Assembly: GCA_964555355.1 (NCBI GenBank)
Contig: CAZKRY010000004.1
Coordinates: 62,001 to 126,000, forward strand
DNA length: 64,000 nucleotides
From: CAIKBL01 sp964555355
GTDB taxonomy: Bacteria > Pseudomonadota > Gammaproteobacteria > Ga0077536
Reading direction: 5' to 3'
Shown here piece by piece: positions 35,377-42,782 of this stretch; the first letter of the stretch is position 1; each line of letters begins with the position of its first letter. The notes below the pieces were generated by a model, which had not been told where the DNA came from, searched no databases, and was given only the letters and a program-made list of their open reading frames with translations. The position numbers were made by a program, and so were the translations under genes.

Positions 35377-35724
35377 TTATTGGAGGTCGCGAATAACCGC
35401 TGTTGTGACCTTGCCGTCAGCCGTCTGCACTCGGCACTCCCCGCCACCCATCCACCCTTTAAATTGGAACTCGTAGCGTGTGCCGTCAGGCGAGATGAAT
35501 AATTCATAGCCAACATTGATTCTCAATTCCTTCGCGCGCACCAACACGGCTTCAATCGGCATTCCCGGCGTTAGTTCAGCGCATAATTTCTTGGCCGCCG
35601 CGCGCGCCGCCTCGGATTGCTTGAAGGCTTCATAGCTACTCCAGGCTAGCCCGATCATGATGACGATCGCTGCGATCGCCAATAGGATCCCCAACCACTT
35701 CAGAATTGATTTCAATATCGACAC
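35377..35724 (-). CDS. Small membrane-anchored protein of unknown function
   Basis: About 115 residues from a GTG with AGAGGA eight bases upstream; a TTG start nine codons earlier is possible. One membrane helix (WLGILLAIAAIVIMIGLAW) is followed by a soluble part with two cysteines (KKLCAELTPGMPIEAV and GGECRVQ). LCAELTPGMPIEAVLVRAKELR resembles, in shortened form, the SmpA/BamE-like start of small periplasmic folds, but the match is weak. Same strand as the two secreted proteins downstream. Confidence 0.65.
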   Translation of the reverse strand: MSILKSILKWLGILLAIAAIVIMIGLAWSSYEAFKQSEAARAAAKKLCAELTPGMPIEAVLVRAKELRINVGYELFISPDGTRYEFQFKGWMGGGECRVQTADGKVTTAVIRDLQ

Positions 35725-35908
35725 GCGATTGATTCCTCTACTTTTACGCAATCGCCCGCAGGCGCGCGGAATCGGAACATGGGCGACGCGCCATAACTGC
35801 CCGTTCCAGCCTATAGCGGCTGCTTGATTGGAAATGTGAAGCGGTCGCGAAGACGTGACCCATTGGGCACGGACAGCGCCGGAATACGTTGCTTAGCTTC
35901 GGTACTAA

Positions 35909-36772
35909 TTAAAGCAACCGAAGCTCATCCCCCGCGCGCACCATCCCTGCTTTTTTGACGTGAGCCCCTACGCCAAGATTTTGATTTCCCTCTTTGACGA
36001 TGGTGCGCAAAATCGTTTTATCGAATGGCAGGGTTCCCTGCGGTCTCACCGTCATGCCGCAGCGTGGCGTCGGTGCCGAGATTTCGAGTTCAACTTCGCC
36101 AATCGCGAGACGCTTGCCCACCCAAGCCTGCTCCGCGAGCCCGTGCACGCTGGGTGGCGTTTCGATAAAAAAGTTAGGGCGAAAGCGCCGGATGTCCCAA
36201 ATCGCCGCTGGATTTTTCTCGCGCATATAAGCGAGCGATGCGGTGGTGATGAGGTGCAATTCTTCGTTATCGAAGAACGTGCCGGGAACCGCGACATAAT
36301 CCATCAGAACCGCCGGCAACTGCGACAGATCCGGTAAAGGCTCATCAGGTTCGCGCGCGAAAACACCAGCGATTTCTTGCTGCCACTTGGCAACGTCCGG
36401 TTTGTAGCGTTTGTAGAAATCGAGATTAGTCGCCGGCTGCAACGGCCATAACGAGGCCGGCGTTGCGCATAGTTCGGTGAGTTTGGCGTTGATTTTAGGG
36501 TGGTCGCTGCCGAGCGTTTCACCATCCGGAAATGTGATATCAACCGGCGCGATCCGCGCCACCGTCGGCTCTTCGCGGTAACGCGCGGTGCACAGCATCA
36601 ACTGGGGATATAACTTGCCCCATTGCACTTCCCGGCGGTTGTCGTCGCGCATGGCCCAGGCGCGATCGCCGACCACCCCGCGCGGCGTCACCATCGAAAG
36701 ATCGATAGTGCTCCCTTGCATCGATTTGACCGGAAATCGCCAAAGTTCTTTAAGCGTGCCGAGCGTTTGCAT
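35909..36772 (-). CDS. MOSC domain protein
   Basis: 287 residues: an N-terminal MOSC_N beta-barrel (LKELWRFPVKSMQGSTIDL, GVVGDRAWAM) and a C-terminal MOSC domain with the conserved cysteine in APTPRCGMTVRPQG. MOSC proteins such as YcbX and YiiM handle the molybdenum cofactor sulfide in reduction of N-hydroxylated compounds. It lies two bases after purE, on the same strand, with no obvious functional link. Confidence 0.88.
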   Translation of the reverse strand: MQTLGTLKELWRFPVKSMQGSTIDLSMVTPRGVVGDRAWAMRDDNRREVQWGKLYPQLMLCTARYREEPTVARIAPVDITFPDGETLGSDHPKINAKLTELCATPASLWPLQPATNLDFYKRYKPDVAKWQQEIAGVFAREPDEPLPDLSQLPAVLMDYVAVPGTFFDNEELHLITTASLAYMREKNPAAIWDIRRFRPNFFIETPPSVHGLAEQAWVGKRLAIGEVELEISAPTPRCGMTVRPQGTLPFDKTILRTIVKEGNQNLGVGAHVKKAGMVRAGDELRLL

Positions 36773-36774
36773 CG

Positions 36775-37317
36775 TTACCTCCGGGGCGACTTAGAAGGAC
36801 TGTTGCTTGAATCATCCAGCTCCGCTTGCGCGGTCATGACCTTCTCCTGCAGTGAAGCCTTATAGCGGGCGAGGCGGCTTGCGAGCGCGCGGTCATTCAG
36901 GGCGAGAATTTGCACGGCGAGCAATCCTGCATTGGTTGCGTTATTGATTGCGACCGTCGCGACTGGCACGCCGGCTGGCATCTGGGCGATGGAGAGAAGT
37001 GCATCGGTGCCGTTTAAGAGCGTGGCCGCAACCGGCACGCCGATTACCGGCAGCGTGGTGAGTGAAGCCGTCATACCGGGCAAATGCGCCGCGCCACCGG
37101 CCCCCGCGATAATGACTTTGAGTCCGCGCTCGGTGGCGCGCTCGGCATAGTCCACCATCCGTTTGGGGGTGCGGTGCGCCGACACAATCGCCACTTCATG
37201 TGCCACGCCAAATTCGCTCAGCACATCGATTGCACCCTGCATGACATTCCGATCCGAACCACTTCCCATAATGACGCCAACCAGCGGGGCGGTCGTGGAT
37301 GAAGTGCGTTTACTCAT
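36775..37317 (-). CDS. purE: N5-carboxyaminoimidazole ribonucleotide mutase
   Basis: 180 residues, class I PurE. GVIMGSGSDRNVMQGAIDVL, IVSAHRTPKRMVDYA, and the AGAGGAAHLPGMTAS and AINNATNAGLLAVQIL segments are diagnostic. It converts N5-CAIR to CAIR in purine synthesis, working after PurK, which is encoded immediately upstream with an 7-base gap. The C-terminus is extended with a Ser/Lys/Arg-rich tail. Confidence 0.96.
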   Translation of the reverse strand: MSKRTSSTTAPLVGVIMGSGSDRNVMQGAIDVLSEFGVAHEVAIVSAHRTPKRMVDYAERATERGLKVIIAGAGGAAHLPGMTASLTTLPVIGVPVAATLLNGTDALLSIAQMPAGVPVATVAINNATNAGLLAVQILALNDRALASRLARYKASLQEKVMTAQAELDDSSNSPSKSPRR

Positions 37318-37324
37318 CTTTAAG

Positions 37325-38476
37325 TCACTCGCTCGTTACGCGCAGGCTTGCGCGCAAGGTTTGGGCAATCAAAACTGCGTGGTCGAGCGTATCCGATGTC
37401 ACGGTCACATGCCCCATTTTTCGAAACGGTTTTACGCGATGTTTGCCGTACAAATGGACCGCGACGCCTGGCATGGCTTGCGCCGCGTTTAATCCTTCGT
37501 AGACGGGGGTGCCATCGGCTTCCAGCGCGCCCAGCAAGTTAAAGCTTACGGCCGCCGCGCGCAGGCTCGCAGACCCTAACGGCAGGCCGGCGACCGCGCG
37601 CAAATGCTGTTCGAACTGCGAGGTTGCACAGGCTTCGATCGTGTAATGCCCGGAGTTGTGCGGGCGGGGTGAAATCTCGTTGACCAACACTTGGCCGGCG
37701 CGGTCGAGAAAGAACTCGATACCAAAAATCCCTACGCCGTCCAGTGCTATCACGATTTCGCGTGCGAGCTGTTCGCAGCGCGCGGCAACCACGGACGGCA
37801 CGGCGGCGGGCGCTTTAATGACATCCAAAATATTCGCGCGCGCATCGAATTCGGCTTCGACCACTGGGTAAGTCACCACCTCGCCGCGCCAATTGCGCGC
37901 CACCATGATGGCAAGTTCCTTATCGATCTCTACCAAGCGCTCGGCGAGACACGGCGTCTTGAGCATTTCGAGGGCATCTTCGTGTGAAGTGACGCGCTTA
38001 ACCCCGCGCCCGTCATAACCATGGCGGCGCGCTTTGACGATGCACGGCAGTTCGAACGCCGCGAGTTCAGCTTGATTTGTTACGGCACAAAACGGCGACG
38101 TAGGAAAACCATGTTGAGCAAGGAATTCTTTTTGGCGCAATTTGTCTTGGATGATGGCCAACACCCTTGCCGCCGGCGCCACCCGTGTGCCGTTGCGCTC
38201 CAGCGTTTCCAAGCAATGCGCGGATACGGCCTCGATGTCGAGCGTCACAACGGCCGCTTGGTGCGCTAATACCGCGAGCTGTCGTTCGTCGTCAAACTCG
38301 CCGACCAATTGGGTCGCGAATTCGGCGGCCGGGCAGGCCGGCGTTGGATCAAGCACCGTGATCTCGAGCCCAATGTTGCTGGCCGCTTCAGCCATCATAC
38401 GCGCCAGTTGGCCGCCCCCGACAATGCCGACGCATTGACTGGCCGGCCGGGTAGATTCTTTGAGCGGAACGGACAT
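37325..38476 (-). CDS. purK: N5-carboxyaminoimidazole ribonucleotide synthase
   Basis: 383 residues, ATP-grasp fold. N-terminal VGIVGGGQLARMMAEAASNI, the central LPCIVKARRHGYDGRGVKRV and the metal-binding VNEISPRPHNSGHYTIEAC are visible. It makes N5-CAIR from AIR, bicarbonate and ATP, and forms an operon with purE. Confidence 0.96.
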   Translation of the reverse strand: MSVPLKESTRPASQCVGIVGGGQLARMMAEAASNIGLEITVLDPTPACPAAEFATQLVGEFDDERQLAVLAHQAAVVTLDIEAVSAHCLETLERNGTRVAPAARVLAIIQDKLRQKEFLAQHGFPTSPFCAVTNQAELAAFELPCIVKARRHGYDGRGVKRVTSHEDALEMLKTPCLAERLVEIDKELAIMVARNWRGEVVTYPVVEAEFDARANILDVIKAPAAVPSVVAARCEQLAREIVIALDGVGIFGIEFFLDRAGQVLVNEISPRPHNSGHYTIEACATSQFEQHLRAVAGLPLGSASLRAAAVSFNLLGALEADGTPVYEGLNAAQAMPGVAVHLYGKHRVKPFRKMGHVTVTSDTLDHAVLIAQTLRASLRVTSE

Positions 38477-38722
38477 GCGGGGCGAGTTGCCGAGTGCTGG
38501 AAGTGAGCGCGGAAGAATACGGGCAATTAGCGGTTAAGGGCAATGCTAGGCGGCTTCTGGGTTGGAAGCGCGCGAGCCATATTCGCGCGCGGGCAGCGGC
38601 GTAATCAATCGGTTTACTCGCGCGAAAACGCGCATTTTTTCGAGGAATATTGGCTGAACACGTTCACGAGCAGGCAGTCTGAGTCTCCGAGTCTTATCGA
38701 TAAATCAATCGGAGAGGTATTA

Positions 38723-38965
38723 ATGAACGTAGCTTTTTTGACGGCGATATTACTATTAGGCGCAAACCCCAATGCCGGTGAAACCCACGTGCTAGTCGAG
38801 CGCACGCCAGTGCCAATTGGTCAGGCCGGCGCGGAAGTACTCGAACGCCAGGCTTATCGACCGCCGGGTGCGCAAGCGACGGCCCTTCCGGCCGCGGTGA
38901 CCGTCAATGATTGGTACGGGAAACGCAATTCCGACGAGGCACTTGTCCCCAGCGAGTCCAGCTAG
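38723..38965 (+). CDS. Small secreted protein of unknown function
   Basis: 80 residues from an ATG preceded by GGAGAGG at good spacing. A short hydrophobic N-terminus (NVAFLTAILLLGANPNAGE) suggests a signal peptide of about 18 residues; the rest is proline- and alanine-rich and low in structure. No family recognised. The stop is followed by a perfect GC-rich palindrome. Confidence 0.5.
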   Translation: MNVAFLTAILLLGANPNAGETHVLVERTPVPIGQAGAEVLERQAYRPPGAQATALPAAVTVNDWYGKRNSDEALVPSESS

Positions 38966-38976
38966 CGAACGACCCT

Positions 38977-39010
38977 AAAAAGAAGCCGCCTGGCGCATGC
39001 GCCAGGCGGC
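38977..39010 (-). terminator. Perfect palindrome with minus-strand U-run
   Basis: A 26-base perfect palindrome with arms GCCGCCTGGCGCA / TGCGCCAGGCGGC at 38985-39010. On the minus strand it is followed by TTCTTTTT, a classical intrinsic terminator. No minus-strand gene is seen just upstream (next is at 40842), so it may end an unrecognised transcript or serve the plus-strand small gene in spite of lacking a U-run there. Confidence 0.6.
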
Positions 39011-39177
39011 AGTGGCCTAGAGGGGAAGAAGCCCTAACCGGCGCTTCACCCCTGCAGTTACGGTGAATCAATCCTGTTGGATCACTGTCCTTGGCTCGTG
39101 GATAGCCGCGGTTCTACACCACGCCGCAAACCTGCCCTATGATTAGCCATCGTTATTCAGTCATTTGGACCAATACC
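39011..39177. other. Intergenic region with possible structured RNA
   Basis: About 165 bases without a gene. Several local inverted repeats can be drawn: AGGGGAAG with CTTCACCCCT, GTGAATC with GATCAC, and GTGG with CCAC. Together with the minus-strand terminator at its left end this could be a small RNA; no family match and no convincing minus-strand promoter were seen. Confidence 0.3.
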
Positions 39178-39777
39178 ATGAGCGCTAACCATAATCGTCC
39201 GCTAAGCGACGTTGAAATCCGGGTCAAAGCGTTGGAATCGTTACTGGTTGAAAAGGGGCTCATCGACCCCGTCGCTATCGATACATTGATCGACGCTTAC
39301 GAAACCAAAATCGGGCCCCGTAACGGCGCCAAAGTCGTCGCCCGCGCGTGGACCGATCCCGCCTACAAACAACGATTACTTGCCAACGGCACCCAGGCCA
39401 TCGCCGAACTTGGTTTCTCCGGCATTCAAGGCGAAGACATGGTGGTGGTGGAGAATACGCCGCAGGTGCATAACGTCCTGGTTTGCACGCTTTGTTCGTG
39501 TTATCCGTGGCCGACGCTGGGCTTGCCGCCAGTGTGGTACAAATCCGCACCTTACCGATCGCGGGTGGTCATCGATCCACGCAGCGTATTGAAAGAATTC
39601 GGCCTGGAGTTGCCAGCCGAGGTTAGCGTCAAGGTCTGGGACAGTACGGCAGAACTGCGTTACATGGTACTGCCGGAACGTCCGGCGGGGACCGAAGGTT
39701 GGAGTGAGGAACAACTCGCGGAACTCGTGACACGGGATGCGATGATCGGCGTGACCAAAGTAACGTCGCCCGCGTAA
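39178..39777 (+). CDS. Nitrile hydratase alpha-type (metal-binding) subunit
   Basis: 199 residues from the ATG giving MSANHNRPLSDVEIRVKAL; another ATG 39 bases upstream is less like the family. The metal site is VCTLCSC with C103, C106 and C108 (CTLCSCYPWPTLGLPPVWY); Thr after the first Cys marks the cobalt type. Two of the cysteines become sulfenic and sulfinic acid in active enzymes. The remainder (YKSAPYRSRVVIDPRSVL, RPAGTEGWSEEQLAELVTRD) is standard. The enzyme hydrates nitriles to amides; the thiocyanate hydrolase gamma subunit has the same fold and motif. Confidence 0.92.
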   Translation: MSANHNRPLSDVEIRVKALESLLVEKGLIDPVAIDTLIDAYETKIGPRNGAKVVARAWTDPAYKQRLLANGTQAIAELGFSGIQGEDMVVVENTPQVHNVLVCTLCSCYPWPTLGLPPVWYKSAPYRSRVVIDPRSVLKEFGLELPAEVSVKVWDSTAELRYMVLPERPAGTEGWSEEQLAELVTRDAMIGVTKVTSPA

Positions 39778-39796
39778 ACAGCCTAAGGAGCAAGCG

Positions 39797-40105
39797 ATGA
39801 ACGGTATTCACGACTTGGGCGGCATGCATGGACTTGGTCCGATCGACGCCGAGCAGAACGAACCCGTATTCCACAGCGAATGGGAAAAGCGCGTGTTTGG
39901 CATGTTTTTACCGATCTTCGCGCTTGGCAAATTTCACGTCGACGAGTTGCGGCATGCCATCGAACGTATGGGCGCGCCGGCCTATTTGAATACAAGCTAT
40001 TACGAACACTGGCTGCATGCCTACGAAACGCTGCTGGTCGAAAAGGGTGTACTTACCGCGCAAGAACTCACCGCGCGCCAGCAGCAACTCAAGCGGGGTC
40101 AATAG
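39797..40105 (+). CDS. Nitrile hydratase beta subunit, N-terminal half
   Basis: 102 residues covering only the first half of a normal beta subunit of about 220 residues: MNGIHDLGGMHGLGPI, EPVFHSEWEKRVFG, and LRHAIERMGAPAYLNTSYYE with the conserved Arg in HAIERM that contacts the oxidised cysteines. AAGGAG lies eight bases before the ATG. It ends with a TAG two bases before the ATG of the C-terminal half, in another frame. Thiocyanate hydrolases and toyocamycin nitrile hydratase have such split beta subunits; a frameshift in a single beta gene is the alternative. Confidence 0.88.
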   Translation: MNGIHDLGGMHGLGPIDAEQNEPVFHSEWEKRVFGMFLPIFALGKFHVDELRHAIERMGAPAYLNTSYYEHWLHAYETLLVEKGVLTAQELTARQQQLKRGQ

Positions 40106-40107
40106 TC

Positions 40108-40455
40108 ATGGCAATCAATGCACAACAAGCGCTCGCGGCGACCGCCGCCGGCGCCAGCTCGCGAGTCGATGAAGCGATCGCGCCACGCTTCAAAGTGGGC
40201 GCGCGCATTCGCGTCAAAAATATCAATCCTGCGGGGCATACCCGGATGCCGCGCTATATCCGCGGCAAAGTAGGGACGGTTGAACGCGATCATGGCGTCT
40301 TTGTATTTCCGGACACGCTCGTGGCTATCCACGACAAGAAGCCACAACATGTGTACTGCGTTCGGTTCGCGGCACGGGAACTCTGGGGGCCGGATGGCTC
40401 CGCAACCGACGTGCTGATGGTCGACGTGTGGGACGATTACATGGAAAGCGCATGA
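40108..40455 (+). CDS. Nitrile hydratase beta subunit, C-terminal half
   Basis: 115 residues. After a 25-residue Ala-rich lead (QQALAATAAGASSRVDEAIA) comes the SH3-like beta C-domain: PRFKVGARIRVKNINPAGHT, RYIRGKVGTVERDHGVFVFP with the conserved Arg of RGK, and QHVYCVRFAARELWG. It lies in a different frame from the N-terminal half, and its own ATG is placed as in three-subunit relatives. Its stop overlaps the start of the accessory protein gene. Confidence 0.88.
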   Translation: MAINAQQALAATAAGASSRVDEAIAPRFKVGARIRVKNINPAGHTRMPRYIRGKVGTVERDHGVFVFPDTLVAIHDKKPQHVYCVRFAARELWGPDGSATDVLMVDVWDDYMESA

Positions 40456-40829
40456 TGCCGTCGACCAATTGCCCACCCACACCCAACTACGCGTTGTTGC
40501 CGGGGCTCCCGCAGGATGACGATAGCGTGGTGTTCGCGGCGCCGTGGGAAGCCAAGGCCTTTGCGCTCGTCGTCAATTTGCATCAGCGTGGCTATTTTCC
40601 GTGGACCGCGTGGGTCGACGCGCTGTCAGCGGCAATCGCGGCCGATGCTGCCGCGCGCGCGAACACGCCGTATTACCTATTATGGCTAACCGCTGCCGAG
40701 AAATTGTTTGCGACACTCGGGTTAGTGGAGGCACACACCTTGCAGGCGGCGTGCGCGGCGCTGCGCGAGTCGCAGCAGGCCGTGCATGATCACGACCATG
40801 ATCATGACGACCACCATCACACGCATTAA
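40452..40829 (+). CDS. Nitrile hydratase accessory (activator) protein
   Basis: 125 residues. It is related to the beta N-terminal domain: LPGLPQDDDSVVFAAPWEAKAF, LHQRGYFPWTAWVDALSAAI, TPYYLLWLTAAEKLFATLGL. Such activators (P14K type) load cobalt and help to oxidise the cysteines, acting with the alpha subunit. The C-terminus is a run of His and Asp (HDHDHDHDDHHHTH), a likely metal-binding tail. The start ATG overlaps the previous stop (ATGA); a second ATG follows at once. Confidence 0.88.
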   Translation: MMPSTNCPPTPNYALLPGLPQDDDSVVFAAPWEAKAFALVVNLHQRGYFPWTAWVDALSAAIAADAAARANTPYYLLWLTAAEKLFATLGLVEAHTLQAACAALRESQQAVHDHDHDHDDHHHTH

Positions 40830-40841
40830 CGAGCCGCGATG

Positions 40842-41186
40842 TTAAGTGCCGTAGCGCACCCGCGTGCCGTGCTCTAACGCCAAATCGAGTTCAGCGGCGC
40901 TAATTTCCCGCGGAAAAAAACATCCCGAAACGTGCGCCTGGGCGAAGCTCGCGCCCTCCAGTTTGGTATCGCGAAAATCGATTCCGCGCAGATCGGACAT
41001 TCGGAAATAACAATCCCGCATATCCAGGCCACTGGCGTCGAGCTCGCGTAAATCGAGTCGACTCATGTCGGTTCCAAGCAAATCGCAACTCTCGCCTTTA
41101 GCTTTGCGTTGGTTGAATTCGGCGATTTCACCCATACGGAGCAGACGATACATCGCGCAATCGCTAATTCTGGGTTTGTTTTGCAT
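40842..41186 (-). CDS. Pentapeptide-repeat protein
   Basis: About 114 residues from the ATG giving MQNKPRISDCAMYRLLRMGE, with GAGGT upstream. The centre holds consecutive A(D/N)LxX-type pentapeptides (CDLLGTDMSRLDLRELDASG, LDMRDCYFRMSDLRGIDFRD), forming a short right-handed quadrilateral helix of five to seven repeats. Roles vary widely; none is assigned. It converges on the nitrile hydratase operon with a 12-base gap. Confidence 0.85.
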   Translation of the reverse strand: MQNKPRISDCAMYRLLRMGEIAEFNQRKAKGESCDLLGTDMSRLDLRELDASGLDMRDCYFRMSDLRGIDFRDTKLEGASFAQAHVSGCFFPREISAAELDLALEHGTRVRYGT

Positions 41187-41307
41187 AGGTCTACCTCGTG
41201 ATGGGTCCGATTGATACCTCATAGCGGCCGCCATGGGTAAATCGTGAGTGCGTGGCCGCCGACATTGTGTGCCCAGTGCCAAAGCTGAATCCTGACGGCG
41301 GTCACTT

Positions 41308-41925
41308 TTAAGTCGGCCGCACCATCTCGAAAATTTCCCCAAGCGTGCCGTAGTTCATATAGCCCAGACGGGTTAAGGGCTGCAACAGGCGTTCGTTGAC
41401 CAGGCCTTTTTCGATGACCTCATCGGCGATGTAGATACCGACCACCTGCCCGATAACGACATGGCTCTCCCGACCATCGCTCGCCGGTGGTAGATGGACG
41501 ATTTGATAAACCTTGCATTCCAGTGCCGCTTTGGCGGTCGCGACCCGCGGTGGCTTTACCAACTGGGATGGCGCGGACTCGATGTCGCAGGCCGCGAATT
41601 CGCTGGTCCCGTAGGGGTAGGGCTTGGAAGTGGCATTCATGCGTGTACCGTCATGCGCGCCGACCACATTGGCGACAAACTCCGGAATTTCGCACAGATT
41701 ACGGTAGGTATCTTTGGCCGAACCTGGGGACGCGGCATTGGGCGCAAACATCACAAACGGCGGATCGGCGCAGACCGCATTGAAGTAGGAGTACGGTGCG
41801 AGGTTTACCTCGCCGTGTGCGCTAATCGTACTGATCCAGCCAATGGGCCGAGGCATGACCAAAGCGTTCATTGGGTTGTGAGTAAGCGGTGCGGGTCGCA
41901 GGCCGTGGGCGGTTTCGTAGAACAT
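41308..41925 (-). CDS. Flavin reductase-like FMN-binding protein
   Basis: About 205 residues from the ATG giving MFYETAHGLRPAPLTHNPMN. The FMN-binding split-barrel pattern is clear: NALVMPRPIGWISTISAHGE, NLAPYSYFNAVCADPPFVMF, KDTYRNLCEIPEFVANVV, and CKVYQIVHLPP. Likely binds FMN; substrate unknown. A longer frame at the N-terminus has no family similarity. Confidence 0.85.
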   Translation of the reverse strand: MFYETAHGLRPAPLTHNPMNALVMPRPIGWISTISAHGEVNLAPYSYFNAVCADPPFVMFAPNAASPGSAKDTYRNLCEIPEFVANVVGAHDGTRMNATSKPYPYGTSEFAACDIESAPSQLVKPPRVATAKAALECKVYQIVHLPPASDGRESHVVIGQVVGIYIADEVIEKGLVNERLLQPLTRLGYMNYGTLGEIFEMVRPT

Positions 41926-42114
41926 GGTAATTAAGCGTCTATTGAAGCTGTCATCGTTAAAGTGGTTGCCAATAAGGAGTTGGCGCTCGATAGGTTTTTG
42001 CGCGGACGATGGGTCATCCATGGCATCATGGCGCGAGTTACCACGGCACCATAGAAGCCCCTAACAAAGGTGTCAAACCAGTAACGCCGCAGCCCGCGGC
42101 GACGAGGCAAGAAC

Positions 42115-42765
42115 ATGGGTAAGAGTTTCGTAAATTTCATCCTGCTTGGATTGATTTCCGCGCTGACGTTGCCGAGCGGTGCACAGGAGCTTGACCTTGA
42201 TTTACCGGATGTGTCGCTCGTGGAATCGGCCAAGGTGGCGGATGTTCCCGCGCCGCGGATAGGTGAAGTGCGCGAGTTCGTCAGCCAAGTCGCGACGTTA
42301 AACTGCGCGCGGTGGGAGATCGTCGAATCGGATCTCGAGGGTTATTTAGTCAGCCAGTGCGGCGAGTACAAAATCTATTTGAAAAAAGACGCGAGCTACA
42401 ACATGCACAAGATCACCGCGAATGGAAAGCTTGCGGTGGAATTCAAACCGTTTTATCCGGTAATTGAGTTCCCGCTTAAGGTCGGCAAGAAGTGGCAAGC
42501 GAAATATGCCGGTAACTCGATTGTGGAAGATGCAATGTGGGATGGGAATGTCAAATGTGAAGTTGCTGATTTCACCGACGTGGAAGTCGCGGCGGGTGTG
42601 TTCAAGGCTTACCGCATCGAATGCCAAGACCGATGGAAGGCCGCGGGGATGGAAAGCAGCGTCAATAGCACCACGTGGTACGTGCCCGACGGTACCGGCG
42701 TCGTGAAGTCGATTACCTACGAAGATCCCCGCTGGAACACCGAACTCAAATCGTTTACGCGCTAA
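42115..42765 (+). CDS. Secreted protein of unknown function
   Basis: 216 residues with a signal peptide (FILLGLISALTLPSGAQ). The mature part has a beta-rich pattern with FPLKVGKKWQAKYAGNSIVE and VEVAAGVFKAYRIECQDRW, similar to small periplasmic proteins whose fold resembles LolA/DUF3108-type lipid carriers, and ends WYVPDGTGVVKSITYEDP. No firm family. Two or three cysteines. Its 3' end is 18 bases before the glycosyltransferase gene on the same strand. Confidence 0.65.
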   Translation: MGKSFVNFILLGLISALTLPSGAQELDLDLPDVSLVESAKVADVPAPRIGEVREFVSQVATLNCARWEIVESDLEGYLVSQCGEYKIYLKKDASYNMHKITANGKLAVEFKPFYPVIEFPLKVGKKWQAKYAGNSIVEDAMWDGNVKCEVADFTDVEVAAGVFKAYRIECQDRWKAAGMESSVNSTTWYVPDGTGVVKSITYEDPRWNTELKSFTR

Positions 42766-42782
42766 CGCGCGATCTCAAATCA

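Noticed and set aside
39011..39177. 6S RNA or another named structured RNA
   Set aside because: The expected long closing stem and central bubble of 6S RNA are not apparent, and no other family fits by eye; kept only as a generic candidate.
39797..40455. Nitrile hydratase beta called as a frameshifted pseudogene
   Set aside because: Each half has its own start codon, the break falls in the inter-domain linker, and three-subunit relatives are known; a sequencing frameshift cannot be fully excluded.
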